Shown: one piece after another, positions 21,034 to 33,700 of the stretch
Layout of the letters: the number at the start of each line of letters is the position of its first letter
Position numbering within the stretch: position 1 is the stretch's first letter
Notes under the pieces: generated by a model
Databases searched by the model: none
Seen by the model: only the letters and a program-made list of their open reading frames with translations
Told to the model about the DNA's origin: nothing
From: Brachionus manjavacas
Lineage: Eukaryota; Rotifera; Eurotatoria; Ploima; Brachionidae
Assembly: GCA_019054805.1 (NCBI GenBank)
Contig: JAHQIY010000001.1
Span: 6,152,501-6,216,500, forward strand
Length of the DNA: 64,000 bases
Direction of reading: 5' to 3'
Made by a program: the position numbers and the translations under genes

Positions 21034-22050
21034 AAACACTACATTTTATCAATAAATTCGAAACAAATCGTTTTAAGATTTAATTGTTGAATTATTTAAT
21101 TATCTATAAATATTATTTATTTTAAAGCAATAAATTTATTTTCTGTAACTTTTAAAAATATAATAAAAAATTTACAACAGCCAAAACAAGCATTTTAAAT
21201 TTTTTGGGTAATTGATCCAAGTTAAATATATTATTGAATAATAATCCTTCAAATCTGAGATTTTAATAATAGGAGAAAGAAAATTTCCTTTTATTTAAAA
21301 AAAAACGATAAAAAAACTAAAATATTTTTGGATGGTCTATTTTTTTGGTATTTCAATTTTAAATAATTAATAGGTAAAAACTCAAAACTGGGTTAGGATT
21401 ATGTCAGCTTTACTCCAAATTTCAAGCATTTACCCTGTATTTTATGTTATTTCATTTCATTAATCATTAAAAAATTGAGTTGGGATATTTTTTCAGATTT
21501 TTTCTCTCATAAAATTTAAAAAATTTTTTTAAACGAAGTGATTTAAATTTTTTATTGGAACGTACTGTATCAATTTTGTAATATCATTGACACAATAAAT
21601 ATCATATATGAAAAAATTATGATACGTGAGTGATTAGGATCTTTAATATACTTTTATTGATAACTTGGATTTTAAAATTTTAGGATATGTCACTTCATCA
21701 GTTATTGAGATGACTTAAAATTGAAAGTCACATATTCAAATTTTAAAATCAAATAATGTTCTTAATTAAGTGTTTTCAAGAAAAAGGTCCAAAATATAGC
21801 TCCAAGCTAGTTCCAATTTTTATTTTAAAGAAAATGCATTTGATTTAAAAATTTTATTCGGGGCCTATTGCTCAAAAAATTCGACCACAATCTAAAACTA
21901 AATAAACTTAGTAAAAAGTTTGCCGTTATTTTATGTACATCAACATTTTTTCTTTTAGATTTAATTTCGGATTGTTTTGATTACAATGCCAATTTAAAGA
22001 CTATTAAATATTCTTTTTTAAATAAATAGGAAAATAAAATTTAGAAATTA
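21034..22050. other. Intergenic, no gene seen
   Basis: The 3' flank of the BFR1-like gene, with AATAAA signals near 21050 and 21130, followed by AT-rich DNA up to the start of a dead LINE. No coding segment recognised. Confidence 0.5.
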
Positions 22051-23160
22051 ACTTGTTTGGGTGATAAAGAATAGCGATGACCTTGAGCTTTCCAGAAAGA
22101 CCTAGACGCCTTTGTTGACTGGAAAGGCGTATGTTGCTCCACCCGGATAAATGCAAAGTCATGGAAATAAGTAATAAAAGCTGTACTAGACCACAACTCA
22201 CCATGGAAAAGACAGATTCTTCAAACAGACACGTTCTGGAATTTACTGAAGTGTAACGCGACCTCGGCATTATGATATCCTGCAACTTGAAATAGGAGTA
22301 TCAGATATCAAATGCGGTGTCAAAAGCAACAATTGCACTAAGTATCCTTGGAAAGACGTTCAAATGCTGGACACCGACCATCTTCAGAACCCTCTACACC
22401 ACCTTTGTCAAAAACCAGTACAAAAACCTTGACTACAGTGAGAGACTGGTAAAACTAAATCTGACCTCCCTGGAGGACAGAAGGACAAGAGGTGATCTTA
22501 TTCAATTCTTTAAATGTTACACAGGCACTAACATTGTAAACTGGCACACAGCTCCGTCTGTCAAAGTCAACGTTAGAACAAGAAGAAGCTCCAACCAGCA
22601 CAACTTTGTCCGACCACTCCCAGCCACCAGTCAACAGAGAAAGGACTTTTTCACTTAAAGAGTGACCATGCCATGGAACGCCCTACCCCAAGAGATTGTT
22701 CAATTCCTATCCGTCAACCAATTCAAAAAAAGACTGGATAAGTACAGATGTAAGGAGAAACCTACCATGAAAGAGTCCTGAGGCTCGGTAGAATCGACAT
22801 GAGGGAATGGTTATCTAAGGAATAACAATCTACAGAGTGTTGAAGGCAGAGCTGGGGAAGTGACTGTGCTCTAAACACAGAACACGCTATAAACCAACTA
22901 GAGCATTGGACCTCAGATCCCCATACCCCCTCAACTTCGAACCAAATTACCAACACCCAACCAGTTCTCCACGACTTGTATTCCTCTTCAAGCATTATTA
23001 TCATCTTTTAAATAATTAAATATCATCATGACTGTGAATTTTACTGATTAGGTGTACGTACCACAGTTACCATAGATGGGATCCTACTGTTTCCCATCTT
23101 CGCAAGTCTAACTTGCTAACTTTTTTTTACTTTTATTAATATTATTACTATTATATTACT
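22050..23160 (+). mobile_element. Dead jockey-like LINE, RT C-terminal region and 3' tail
   Basis: Composition is clearly less AT-rich than its surroundings. Frames broken by indels encode the post-catalytic RT region: 'LHPDKCKVME' and 'EFTEV(E)RDLGIM' near 22130-22270, then 22317-22658 with NLTSLEDRRTRGDLIQFFK. After a stop comes the usual ending MPWNALPQEIVQFLSVNQFK (22669-22728). The 3' tail contains two hairpins, AGATGGGA/TCCCATCT at 23074-23099 and GCAAGT/ACTTGC at 23102-23116, followed by ATTATTACTATTA. The 5' half with the endonuclease and FADD box is absent. Confidence 0.85.
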
Positions 23161-25105
23161 GATTAAATTTTGAAGACTTAAACTTGTTATTTTTTAAACT
23201 ATCGTAGACTTGGTTACACTAAAATTGGAAAAATCGTATTTTTTAATTAGAAAATTTTTAAAATAAATTAGAAGTATATATAAAATTTAGCCTTGAATAA
23301 AAAATATATTTCTAACCAAATTATTTGATTTCGTTTGATAAAAGAATTAGAACCTGTAATCTTTTGCCTTAATGTGACAAAAATTGAAAAAAATCTAAAT
23401 AAAAAAAAATTTTATTGTTAGATTAGACTTAAATTAACTTTAAAATGATATTTGCTGCTGTTAATTTATAATAAAATACTGCAATTTATATTTATTTTGT
23501 CAATATATTTTTTTATTAGAACAATTTTTTCATATTTTGTCAATGCAGCCACTCTTATTTAAATGGAGTGAACCAAAAATTTTAATCAAAAATGATACAA
23601 ACTTTTCATATCAAAAATTTTATTTCATAATATTGTGTCTTAGTCAAGATCAGACTTGTTTAAAATTTATGAAAAATAATTCCGAAGAAGTTTCATTCAA
23701 GGCAAAGACTTGACTTGTACTTTTTGATTGTTTCCAATCAGTCAAGTTCACAATAAGTTCATTTTGATTGAAATTGATTGTCACATCCAAACTTTTTTAA
23801 AATTATCCTTTTTGTATTATAGAAATTGTTCTTTTATTACATTTGTATTAGAACTCCTATTTGCTTGAGTAGCATGAGCGGCTATTTTTTTATTATTTTT
23901 TCCAATATTTTATCCTATCCTTCTTGTAATAAAGAAAAGTTAATTCAAAACTAAAATTAAGCTAGTTTAGAAATGTCATTAAGTTCTTTTGATGATAATG
24001 AAAGTCATAAAATGGATAATTTTAAATTTATTCGAGAATCTTTTATTTTAATATTATATTATCTTGAAATTTTACTTAAATTTATGTTAAAATAAAATTA
24101 TAAATCTTGTCCCAATCAATTAAACAACGATATTTTTCTAGGGTACCAAAAAAGCAGTATTAATTTTTTTAAATTTGAATTTTGACTTCGAATTCAGAGT
24201 AGAAAAAAATACCTAATAGAATTACCATTTTGTTTTGAATTTATTATATTTCTTTTGATTAAAAAAATGATAATCTATTCTCTTCTATTCTTTAAATTTA
24301 GTGACTTGGATTTGATTGCATGTACCAAAAAAGATTCTTTAAATTAAAAACTTTAAAAAATAAAAACTAAATATCTAAATTTGCTTTAATCTATTTAATT
24401 TCAATGTAATAAGATTGCAAAAGTAATTCCCATTTATTTTTTTATTTTAAATAAATTTGAAACATCGCATTTTTTTCATGCTCTTTCAAACTTGTATGAA
24501 AATTTTCATTTGAAGACAATAAATAAACCAAATACTTAATTTTTTATTTTCCAGGAAAATTTAAAAAATGCTTTTTAGCCCTTTTTTTAAAGATTTTATA
24601 AATTAAATTATTGATTCAAAAAAAAACACATCAAAGATCATTAAAGGGCTTAAATTTGAAATTATTTATCTACTTTTCTTTTAGATTAAAAATACTAATT
24701 AAATTTTGACCAATTTGACAAAATTAAAACTTTTTTTGCAAACATTTAGAAGGCAAAAATTTTAAACATGTCAAACAGTTTTTGAAAAAAAGAATATTAT
24801 CATCTTGACATTCAATTCTAAAGGTCTTCGTAAATAAATGACTGAAATATCATGTGTAAATAATAATTTTAGATTAGTTTGAATCTATATAAAAATAAAA
24901 ACAAAGTTGCTATACCAACACTTAAGTGTTTTTCGACTAGTATTGAAAGAATTTTCAGCTAATTAAATATTGCATTGAATTTTTAATGATAATTGTTAAA
25001 TAAATAAAAAATAAGTTTAATTATTAAGATTATTATGAGCCTAAAAAGCTTTTATTTTTAAACAGTGAGTAATCATTAGGTATTATTGAGCTTAAACCAT
25101 TAAGC
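23161..25105. other. 1.9-kb AT-rich intergenic region with dispersed repeats
   Basis: No gene recognised. It contains an AAGTC-rich stretch (about 23690-23790) and a copy of the 'TTTCAATGTAATAAGATTG...TTTGAAACATCGCA' repeat (24395-24475) shared with 55725-55830. Confidence 0.5.
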
Positions 25106-25547
25106 TTATATTCCTTGCTGATAGAGCTCATTGCTGATTTGGATAGCGGTGCAGCATGGACATGCACTTGATGCTAAACAATCTTCGCAAATACTTCCGT
25201 TTATTCTGAACGCAGTCCTGATTTTTCCTCTGAGGATTACCAGACTTGTCGGAATGCAAAGGGGTGTACAGCAGCTTTCACCGGCACGTTCATATAACCT
25301 TAATTATTTAATCTAAATTTAAAAATAGCTATAATCAAACTAGACTGAAAACACTCACCTGCAGGTAAAGCAAGGACAACAAAAATAAGCATAGCAGCAT
25401 TCGTTTGTGTTATGACAGCAGCCACATAAGCCTTCAGTCCATTCGTTTTCAAAATCCCAAACATCTCTGGTCGGTTGCTCACCAATTCTTTAATAAAAAA
25501 ATTAGAAGTACTTTATTTTGGAAAGGTTTTTGAGAAATTTACATCAT
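25106..25547 (-). CDS. PLAC8/cornifelin-family Cys-rich protein, three exons
   Basis: Minus-strand exons 25547-25543 (only five coding bases, ATGAT), 25487-25359 and 25298-25106; introns are 55 and 60 nt. The joined protein is 108 aa and in phase. It shows the PLAC8 pattern: WTEGLCGCC, then CCYAYFCCPCFTCR, then a LCIPTSLVILRGKIRTAFRI segment, GSICEDC and CPCCTAIQISNEL near the end. PLAC8 proteins are small Cys-rich proteins, usually associated with membranes or the cell periphery (for example cornifelin, ponzin, plant FW2.2/cell number regulators). Function here is unknown. A second member lies at 56450-56865 with the same style of minute first exon. Confidence 0.85.
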
Positions 25548-28121
25548 CTTAAAATTGGAAATTAATAAACGAATTTTGGTTTAAAGTAAAATCTCACAGA
25601 ATAACTTGTTTTTTTTTAAATAAAAATATTCCAATTTCTTTTTCAAGAGCTTTATATGTTTACCGTTTTCGTCAAGAGATTAATTAAACTTAATTTTAAA
25701 TAGTCAAATTTAAGTAGTTAACAAATTGAAAAATTCAGATTTTTAAGGATTCCTTCTAAACTTAATTTAAAAGGCAACAGAATATATTCAGATAAGCTTA
25801 TGCACATCATATACTCCATCATTATAATTTGTAAGGTAAAAATATTAAAAAATAAGATGCACAGTTTTAGGGCTTCAAAAAAAAAGTTTAAGTTTAAAAA
25901 ATTTTAAAATCAATTGTAAATAATCGCCAAATTATTGAAAAAAAATATTCTAAAAAAATGCATGATTGTAATTAATTTGTGTAACATTTTTCGTATTTTG
26001 TGATAAAACTTTCAAACTAATTTTGATTTTCAAAAAATTTTATTATTAATTCTGAGTTTAAATAATTCATTTTTTTCAGTCTCTGGTATTTGATTTAAGA
26101 ATTCAGGCCATTGGGATCACAAAAAAATTAATGATTGTCAAATTAGAATAGCTTTTTTGGACACTGTTGTTAATAAAATCAGTTTTTTTTTAATTTTTTG
26201 CCAAAAACTAGAAGGTTTTCAAATTTTAGCACATTCAAAATTTACCTCAAATTCTTATACTTTTTCCTTGCTACTTTAAAAGGGTATTTTTCCAAACTAA
26301 TGTTCCATTTTTACTCAATTTTTTTAATTGGAGAAAATGCGTCATCAACTTTATAAAATTTATCTTTTAAAACAACACTTACAGAAGTAAAACAACAACA
26401 CTTGATTTGAACACCAAATTTATCATAAAAGAATTTTTTTTTTAGTTGATACATTTATTTCTAATAACTTGATTTTTATTAAAAATCCTTTTTCAAGGAA
26501 AAATAAATATCACATTAAATCACACCATTATAAAAATTGTTATTATGGCTTATTTGATGGATGTTGTTTGTAATTTAAAAATAAAGAGTGCTATGTTTTT
26601 AAATTGAAATTGAATAATTTATAAAAAGACTGCTAAATATTTTTAAGTAAAAATTTCCAATTTAGTTTATTCTTTAATTTTTATAAATATTTTAAATTTT
26701 TATCTTTTTTAAAGAAAGTTATTTTTTTAATAAAAAAAGGAAGGATTTTTGTTTTAAAATAACTTCAATGTAATTACTACCATTTTTTAGAATAAATTCG
26801 AAGCATTGCACTTTGTTCATGTTTGATTAAAAATCGAAAAATTACACCATAATAATTTTAAAATCTTTTTTGTATTTTTTTATTAAAAGAATTTGGGATT
26901 TTTAAAGTTAAAGAAATAAACAAATATTTCGAATAAAATAAGCAAGAAAAAATACACACATCTTATTATTTTTATTTTAAAAAATAAAATTTAAACTTTT
27001 AGATTAAAAATTATCTAATTTTTCAAAAATTCATCTGTTAAGTAGATTTGAAAAGTTTTAAGGACATTTGTAAGAAAAACAACATGCGAAAAAATTTAAA
27101 TTAAATTTTATGTTTAATAAGACTTGAGAGTTTAATTCTATTTAAATAAAAAGTTCTTTATCACTACCTTTTTCTCAGCAAACACATTAAATATCGTTGT
27201 TGAATAGTCCCAAGAATATCACGTTAATTGCTCAAGTTTTTTATTAATACTAAAATCTAATTAAATCTTATTTAATTTCTATATAATGATAATTTATTGA
27301 AACGGTTCAGATATTTTTTAAAAATGCATTTACAGTTATATAAGCAGAATATTTTTACTTGTTCTAATTTTTTTAAATCTAATAAAAAGTATTATATTGA
27401 AACGAATCAAGAATTATTTGTCTTTATAGCATATAAAATAATTTATTAATAGCATGATCGTCGATGACTGATTTTTAAAATTTCTATTTTAAATTGTGAA
27501 TATTTTTCTGGAGTCCAAATTCATTTTGTAATTGTAATTTTTTTTTAATTAAAAACCTTTTTTATATAGATAATATAATTATCTATGAGACTTAAACCAA
27601 AAAAAAAAAACGATAATAATAAAAAAAATTTTTTTACGCTAATTTACATTTGGTTCAGTAATTTTGCATATTTACCATAATGTTTAAAATGTTCAGTTAT
27701 TTTTGGCTAAAATTTGAAATTTAAATAATATCGAAAATTTAAAGTTATTTGAATTTAGTTTTTTTAATGATTTTGATAAGCCTTTTAAAAAGTTTAAAAA
27801 AAATGCTAGATTAGTTATTTTGTTTGTCTTAAGGAAAAAATGAAAAAAATACCAAAAACTTTGATTTTAAACTTTAAGCCTTTTTCAGGAAAAGAGAACA
27901 TGTGAAGATACTAATAAAATATGATCAGTCAAATATGAATTGCTTGTTGCAATTGAAGCTTTAAAAAAACCTTGATTGAGGAATTTAAATGCCCGTCAAC
28001 TTAGTACTGTTATTTGTTAGAGGCATGCTGGTATTAAATTTAAAACGTGTCTTGAAATTTAGTCAGGTTCATTTTAAACTTAATTGAACCTTATCATTTC
28101 TGTTAACACAATTATTTATTT
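25548..28121. other. 2.6-kb intergenic region, no gene seen
   Basis: Highly AT-rich. One diverged copy of the 'TTCAATGTA...GCATTGCACTTTG' repeat lies at about 26762-26845. A truncated LINE 3' tail (ATTATTTATTTGTTTTCTG, minus orientation) ends at 28129, where the Merlin element is inserted. Nothing else recognised. Confidence 0.5.
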
Positions 28122-28269
28122 GTTTTCTGGGGTCATGTCCAGAATGTGATCAGTGATCAATGATCACATATTTCGTGATCGTAAAAGCCTCTTATTTATG
28201 ATAAAATAAAAATATTTTTTTTGGTTATCAGAAAAAATTTTTGGTGATCATAAAATTTATTTAAATATA

Positions 28270-29094
28270 TTAAACTTTATGAACATTTTCTTCATAGTGC
28301 AAAACAACGTCCTCGTCATCATCATTACAACTTAAAATAGAACATAGTTTTTCAAATTCGACTAGTGTTGTACCCGGATAGTAAAAATTTTGTATATTAG
28401 ACAACACGAAAGAATAACACTTTGTACGATTATCATGAACTTGCTTGTTGAACCTCCACATGAACTCGTCTAAGTGTTGGGTTCCAAAAAGTTGAATGTA
28501 TGATTTACTGTCTTATATTCAAAATTACCAAGAGACGTGATTTTGGCATATGAGGTCCAGCAATCTGAAAAGATAATCGAACCCGGTCTTACTCGATCGT
28601 AAATTATTGATAATAAAGTCTTCGCTTCTCGGTCCAGTACTAATTCAACATAACAATGACCGTTTGAGTTAATATCGCGATCGCGACGCTCAAAAAACCC
28701 ATACTTGTGGTCTTTTGAGATATTTTCCTTTATTATGCTTCACCTTAGCATAAAGGGATTCATCTATCTCAACTATTTTGCTGGGATCACCGATTTGAAA
28801 GTTTTGTTTTGACAAAGCGGACGAGCACAATTGCCGCAATCTAAAAAAATTCAACGATACAGTTTCTCTATTAATTTTGTGATCGAAATTGAGATTGATC
28901 AAAGTGACAGGTTTCGAAATTGTTATCTCGGAGCACCAAAATTTGAATATAGCAAGTAAAATTCTTAATGGTTTCTTAAAAAGTGCAAAAAACGAGCCAT
29001 CATTTGCCGATTTAAATGTGCCACAACTCGAACAACGCCAGGCAAACAAAACTTTTTTAGCATCTTTACTTCTTTTTCTGGTATTAAATTTCAT
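28270..29094 (-). pseudogene. Merlin/IS1016-type transposase (ISXO2-like domain), broken
   Basis: The first open part (29094-28690) has a zinc-ribbon-like N-terminus (WRCSSCGTFKSANDGSFF) and the first catalytic block, KIVEIDESLYAKVKHNKGKY. After a frameshift come a second block (GSIIFSDCWTSY, then TVNHTFNFLEP) and, past another break at about 28480, the third block DEFMWRFN. D, D and E are therefore recognisable, but the frame is broken at least twice. This fold matches Merlin transposases, relatives of bacterial IS1016/IS1595. The element is probably immobile unless helped in trans. Confidence 0.85.
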
Positions 29095-29438
29095 TGGTTG
29101 ACCATATTTTTTACAATTTGGTCTATTACAAATGACTGATGAATTAACACTGATGAATTAATGAATGATGAATTTTTTAAAAATTTCTTCTTGGTTTTCC
29201 ATTTTTTTGCTTAGAAATAAATTTTCAGTTGTAATAATTTTAGTTTTTTGCTTTCAAATAATTATAGTTTTTTAAATTTTAATTTTTTTGGAAGCTAATA
29301 GTTAATTTAAGCTTAATATATATTTCAAAAACTTAAAGTTTATTATGGTGAGTTGTAATTTTTTTTTCATTCGATATTAAGATAATTTTACAATTTGAAA
29401 TTTCTAGAATGAAAAAAAAATTTATGTGATCAAAAAAA

Positions 29439-29575
29439 TATTTTGGTGATCAATTTTTGATCACACAGAGTACACTTAATATTTTGGTGATCAATTTTTG
29501 ATCACACAGAGTACACTTAATATTTTGGTGATCAATTTTTGATCACACAGAGTACACTTAATATTTTGGTGATCA
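29439..29575. repeat. 41-bp tandem repeat inside the Merlin element
   Basis: TATTTTGGTGATCA begins at 29439, 29480, 29521 and 29562, giving three full 41-bp units and a partial. Each unit contains the palindrome TGATCAATTTTTGATCA followed by CACAGAGTACACTTAA. The units are nearly identical. The TGATCA core also occurs in the element's terminal repeats, so these may be amplified subterminal transposase sites. Confidence 0.92.
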
Positions 29576-29849
29576 AAATGATCACATTCTGGACATGATA
29601 CCTATGATCACATTTTTTGGTGAACACTTGATCACATTTTGGACATGACTCGTTTTCTGTACCGAGCTAGGGCTCCTACTAGAAAGTCCAATTTTTTATA
29701 CCATTTAAGCCAGGTAGGGGCTTAAAAAACCTCTATTCATTTTTTATATTAGATAAAAAAAAGGCATTATGTTATTGAATTATATGATAATCTTATCATA
29801 TAATAAAATGTCACAAAATAAAATGAGAAGATATTATAAGTTCATGAGT

Positions 29850-30615
29850 TCAAGAAGGATAGTTCAAAAGTTCGGTAAAAAAGGACGATAGCAAGCTTTT
29901 GAGTTTTCAATCAATCAGTTCCATAAGTCTCTAATCATACAAAAACTATCTAATTTCACTCGAGAAGATCTTGTAGTTTTGTTATCGAAACGCAGGTATT
30001 TCATATGAAGTAAAAATCTGTTTCTAGACATAAAATCTGAAGCAATAGGAATTCCATATTTCCTGGACCTTTGATTTGTGTACCTGAATAAATAACTCCT
30101 CTATACAACAAAATTCCAATAAAAGCAATTATTTCCTCTTTTACAAAAGAGATGTTTTAATTAAGTGTTTGCGCAAAAATATTTGTGCATTCAAGTACCT
30201 TTTTTTTCATTGTCAAATCGAATATAACCAAAAATGCTAAAAGAGCTCTCTTATCAACTCTAGAGGCAGAAAGGCTAGTAGGACCACTTTTCTAATTATT
30301 TTCTCATAAAATATATTCTTTTCCTTATTCTTGTTTCATCACCGTCATTTAAATTTTCCCAAGTTACACCAGCTTTCGATGATTTATTCCAGATTGTGCA
30401 CCAGGGTGTTGATCATTATTTTCATCACCACTAGAATCTCCATCCTCAATGCCACAATCATCAACTTCATTATCACTGTTATCAAAATTCGAATCAAAGT
30501 CCTCATCATTGTCAAATTCAAATTCTGAATTCTGAATCATCTGATGTGTTTGAATCCGCATCATCAGAATTAGTTAAGAGTTCCAATTCACGTAAAGCTG
30601 ACACGCGTCTTGTCA
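29850..30615 (-). pseudogene. piggyBac-type transposase remnant
   Basis: The minus strand from ATG 30615 gives a short Arg/Leu N-terminus (MTRRVSALRELELLTNS). It then gives the Asp/Glu/Ser/Asn-rich acidic region typical of piggyBac N-termini (SNFDNSDNEVDD in the next frame). Further on, about 30030-29850 encodes MSRNRFLLHMKYLRFDNKTT followed by RVKLDSFCMIRDLWN, a stop and LIENSKACYRP. This matches the conserved piggyBac block before the DDD core. The catalytic region beyond 29850 is missing. I did not find the TTAA-flanked ends. Confidence 0.75.
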
Positions 30616-30775
30616 TTTTAATTATTTTTATTTTTAGTTTATTAATTAGATGATAACTAAAATGTTTAAAAACATTTTAAGTAGATGAGTTCGAAGTATC
30701 ATTTAAAAATTTTCTAATTAATTAAATATTTCTGCATAAAAAAAATAAAAAGTGGTGGATTTATTTTATTTAAAT

Positions 30776-33700
30776 TTAAAACCTTGAAAAATCTGCTGGA
30801 TCTTTAAGAATGTGTGACGCTGATTGAATCGAATTGATTAAGATTGCTAAATTGAGTCTTATATCTTCGATTAAATCATCTGAAAAAGATTTCGCATCGT
30901 CCAGTTTAATTATTGATTCTACCACACCAGGAAACGAGTTTCCAACATATTTATTCGTTGAACTTGGCGCATACAAGGTATGCCTAAATTAAAACTCTTA
31001 AAATTAATATTCTAAATTCACAAAAAAAATTTACATGCTTCCAGTTTCCAAATAAGACACATCCAAAAATGATCTTTCAAAATTCTTCATCTGTTCGTTA
31101 AATTGACGGACTAAACTAGATTTTGATTTATCAATATTGCCCAGTCTGTCATTAAATTTTTTCACATTTTTTCCTAAATTTTCAATGCTTTCCTCAAGAT
31201 TATTTAATGTTATGTTTAATTTATTAAGCCTTGGACCGTATTGCTTGTCAAACAGCTTAACTTGATTTTTTATATCATTGTGATAATTTTCCAAATCGAA
31301 TGGTAGGATTAAGGAATCACTCAATACTCTAGACGTTTCGCTAATAACTTTGGTAATTGATGTTAAAGCAAAAAATTCAGGATCCATGTAGCGTTCGACC
31401 AATTCAAATGTTTCATAAGAAGTATGGTACAGAGGATAACCAAAAATGTTTTTGAATTTTTCCTCTTTTTTGTATCGAACAAATTTTTGGTCAATACACG
31501 GAATCCCAAGTCTTTGCAAAAAGACAGCATGATCACTCCCTGAGCCCAAATTAGAATTAATTTTTGGTCGAGTGCCGTCTTCATTCGGGTTATTCTCCAC
31601 CCATCGGTCAAATATACTTAATTTTTCATTATATCTTATATTTTTGGTTACTTCTACTAAAAGTTTATGAAGTTGAGGGGAAGCTTTAGCTTCATAAGAA
31701 AAGGTTCCTTGGACAGCATTGTCACAATTTATGTACACAATTCCGTTTGCAGTCAATTTTTTGTAGAATTCTTCGACCCACTCTGTAGAACCTATCAGCC
31801 CATATTCTTCGGCATCCCAACTAAGAAAAAGAATAGAGCGTTTAGGAATCCAATTAGTTTTTTTTCTAAGGTTTGTTAGACCTCTTGATACTTCTAACAA
31901 TACTGAGGTTGCTGAAGACGGATCTATTGAGCCAAATGTCCACGAATCGCGATGATTCCCAACCATCACATATCGATCTTTTAAACAATCTTTAAGATGC
32001 TTATGATTAAAATTATATCCGATTACCTGGTTCAATTTCTCCTTTTATTACACCAATTACATTGTGAATTTTTTTTATTTTCTTTTCACTAAATACAGTC
32101 AACCTAAGAGATCTAAAAAAATTGCTTTCAATAGAAAATTCTAGTGTTTTATTCAAAAAAATGAAAAAAAATTGAGTGTGATTTTTTTCATTAACAAAGA
32201 TCACCAAAATAATTCGAATATTTTTATAATTTCTTTTAACTTTAAAGATAATAAATTTGAAAAAATGTCTAAATAGATTTTGCGAAAGCATTTGATACTG
32301 TTCCGCACAGACGACTTATAGCTAAATTGAAACCGTATGGCTTTAATGGTATGACACTAAAATGGATTGAAGCTTTCTTGAAAAATAGAAGACAATGAGT
32401 TGTTCAAGGTAAAATCTTGTCGAATTGGGTTGAGATTTTTAGCTGTGTACCAGTAGGGTCAGTGATTGGTTCACTATTATTCGTTTTGGTTATCAATGAT
32501 CTACCAAAAGGAATAGAGAATGTTGTCAAAATATATGCAGATGATACTAAAATATTCTCGCAAACGGTATCAGAAATAAGCGCAGTGAAACTTCAATCAG
32601 ATTTAGATTTAATTTTCAAGTGGACTCAAGATTGGCTTCTTCTCTTCAACACATCAAAATGTGTTGTAACACATTATGTTCTTAAAAACAAAGAATTCAC
32701 TTATTTTATTAATAGTAAGCAGCTATCAACGTCAGAAACTGAAAGATATTTTCGAGTTATTTTCAATACAAAACTTAAATGGAAAAATCAAGTGAAAGAG
32801 GCAACAAACAAAGCAAATCAAATGTTGTGTCGCATCAGGAAATCATTCGCTCGTTTTGATTGTAAGTTATTTAGATCATTGTACATAACTTTTGTTCGTC
32901 CTCTTTTGGAATTTGCTGTGCTTGTATGGTCACCAAGTCGGACTGTGAGAATGTTGAAAGGATTCAACGCAGAGCTGCGAAATTTGTTTCATCAATTAGA
33001 AACAAAACGTATGAAAGCAGATTGAAGGCTTTGAACATTCCAAATCTGGTGGAAAGAAGAAAAAGAGGTGATCTAATTCAATTATACAAGTTCATGCATG
33101 GAATAGAACTGCTTGAAAAAAGCAACAATTTTAATGTCATCAAAATCAAAGGAAAAGGTCACTGCTTAAAAATTTTGAAGCCTTGAAATTTCTTTTTGAT
33201 ATGATATCACAAAGAAATTTCGAGGCTCCAACATAGAGATAACTTTTTTTCCAACAGAACCGCTAACATATGGAACTCACTGCCAAATCAATTAGTTGAA
33301 GCCCCCAATGTTAACAGCTTTAAAGCAGACATTGATTGCTGGATGAGCAGCAATCAATCACATCAGCTGTCTTAGTGTGCCTTATTAGCACACTCGCTGG
33401 CTAACCAGCTAAAGTCAAAACTACTACTACAACTATTAAATGGATTAATGGATGAATTATAAAATCCAATTTTTTCTAATTCTATTCATCAATTTCATGT
33501 GCGATAGAGTTTTAAATTTAACCGTTTTTTTAACTATTTAAATTTTCGTAAGAAATTTTTTCTAAAATAAATTATTAAATTCGTACTCATATCTATTTTC
33601 TTATTTTCAAAAATATATTTCTCTAGCAAGTTGCTTATTTATTTTTTATTATAAAAATTTTATTGAAAGTTGCGATAGGAATTTTTGGTCATCTTTATGC

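Larger units (their letters stand above)
28130..29651 (-). mobile_element. Merlin-type DNA transposon with 8-bp target duplication
   Basis: The left end GGGTCATGTCCAGAATGTGA and the right end are inverted repeats (right end read inward: GAGTCATGTCCAAAATGTGA). They are flanked by identical GTTTTCTG octamers at 28122-28129 and 29652-29659. Inside is a minus-strand transposase pseudogene (about 28270-29094). Near the right end the terminal sequence is duplicated (29577-29600 and 29625-29651), and a 41-bp tandem repeat is present. Removing the element restores a continuous LINE 3' tail (TTATTTGTTTTCTGTACCGA), which shows the insertion directly. Confidence 0.9.

Noticed and set aside
22762..23004. 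80-codon minus-strand ORF
   Set aside because: It is antisense to the LINE 3' end, which is relatively GC-rich and so has fewer stop codons.
29439..29575. CRISPR-like array
   Set aside because: The 41-bp units are contiguous without unique spacers and lie inside a eukaryotic transposon.
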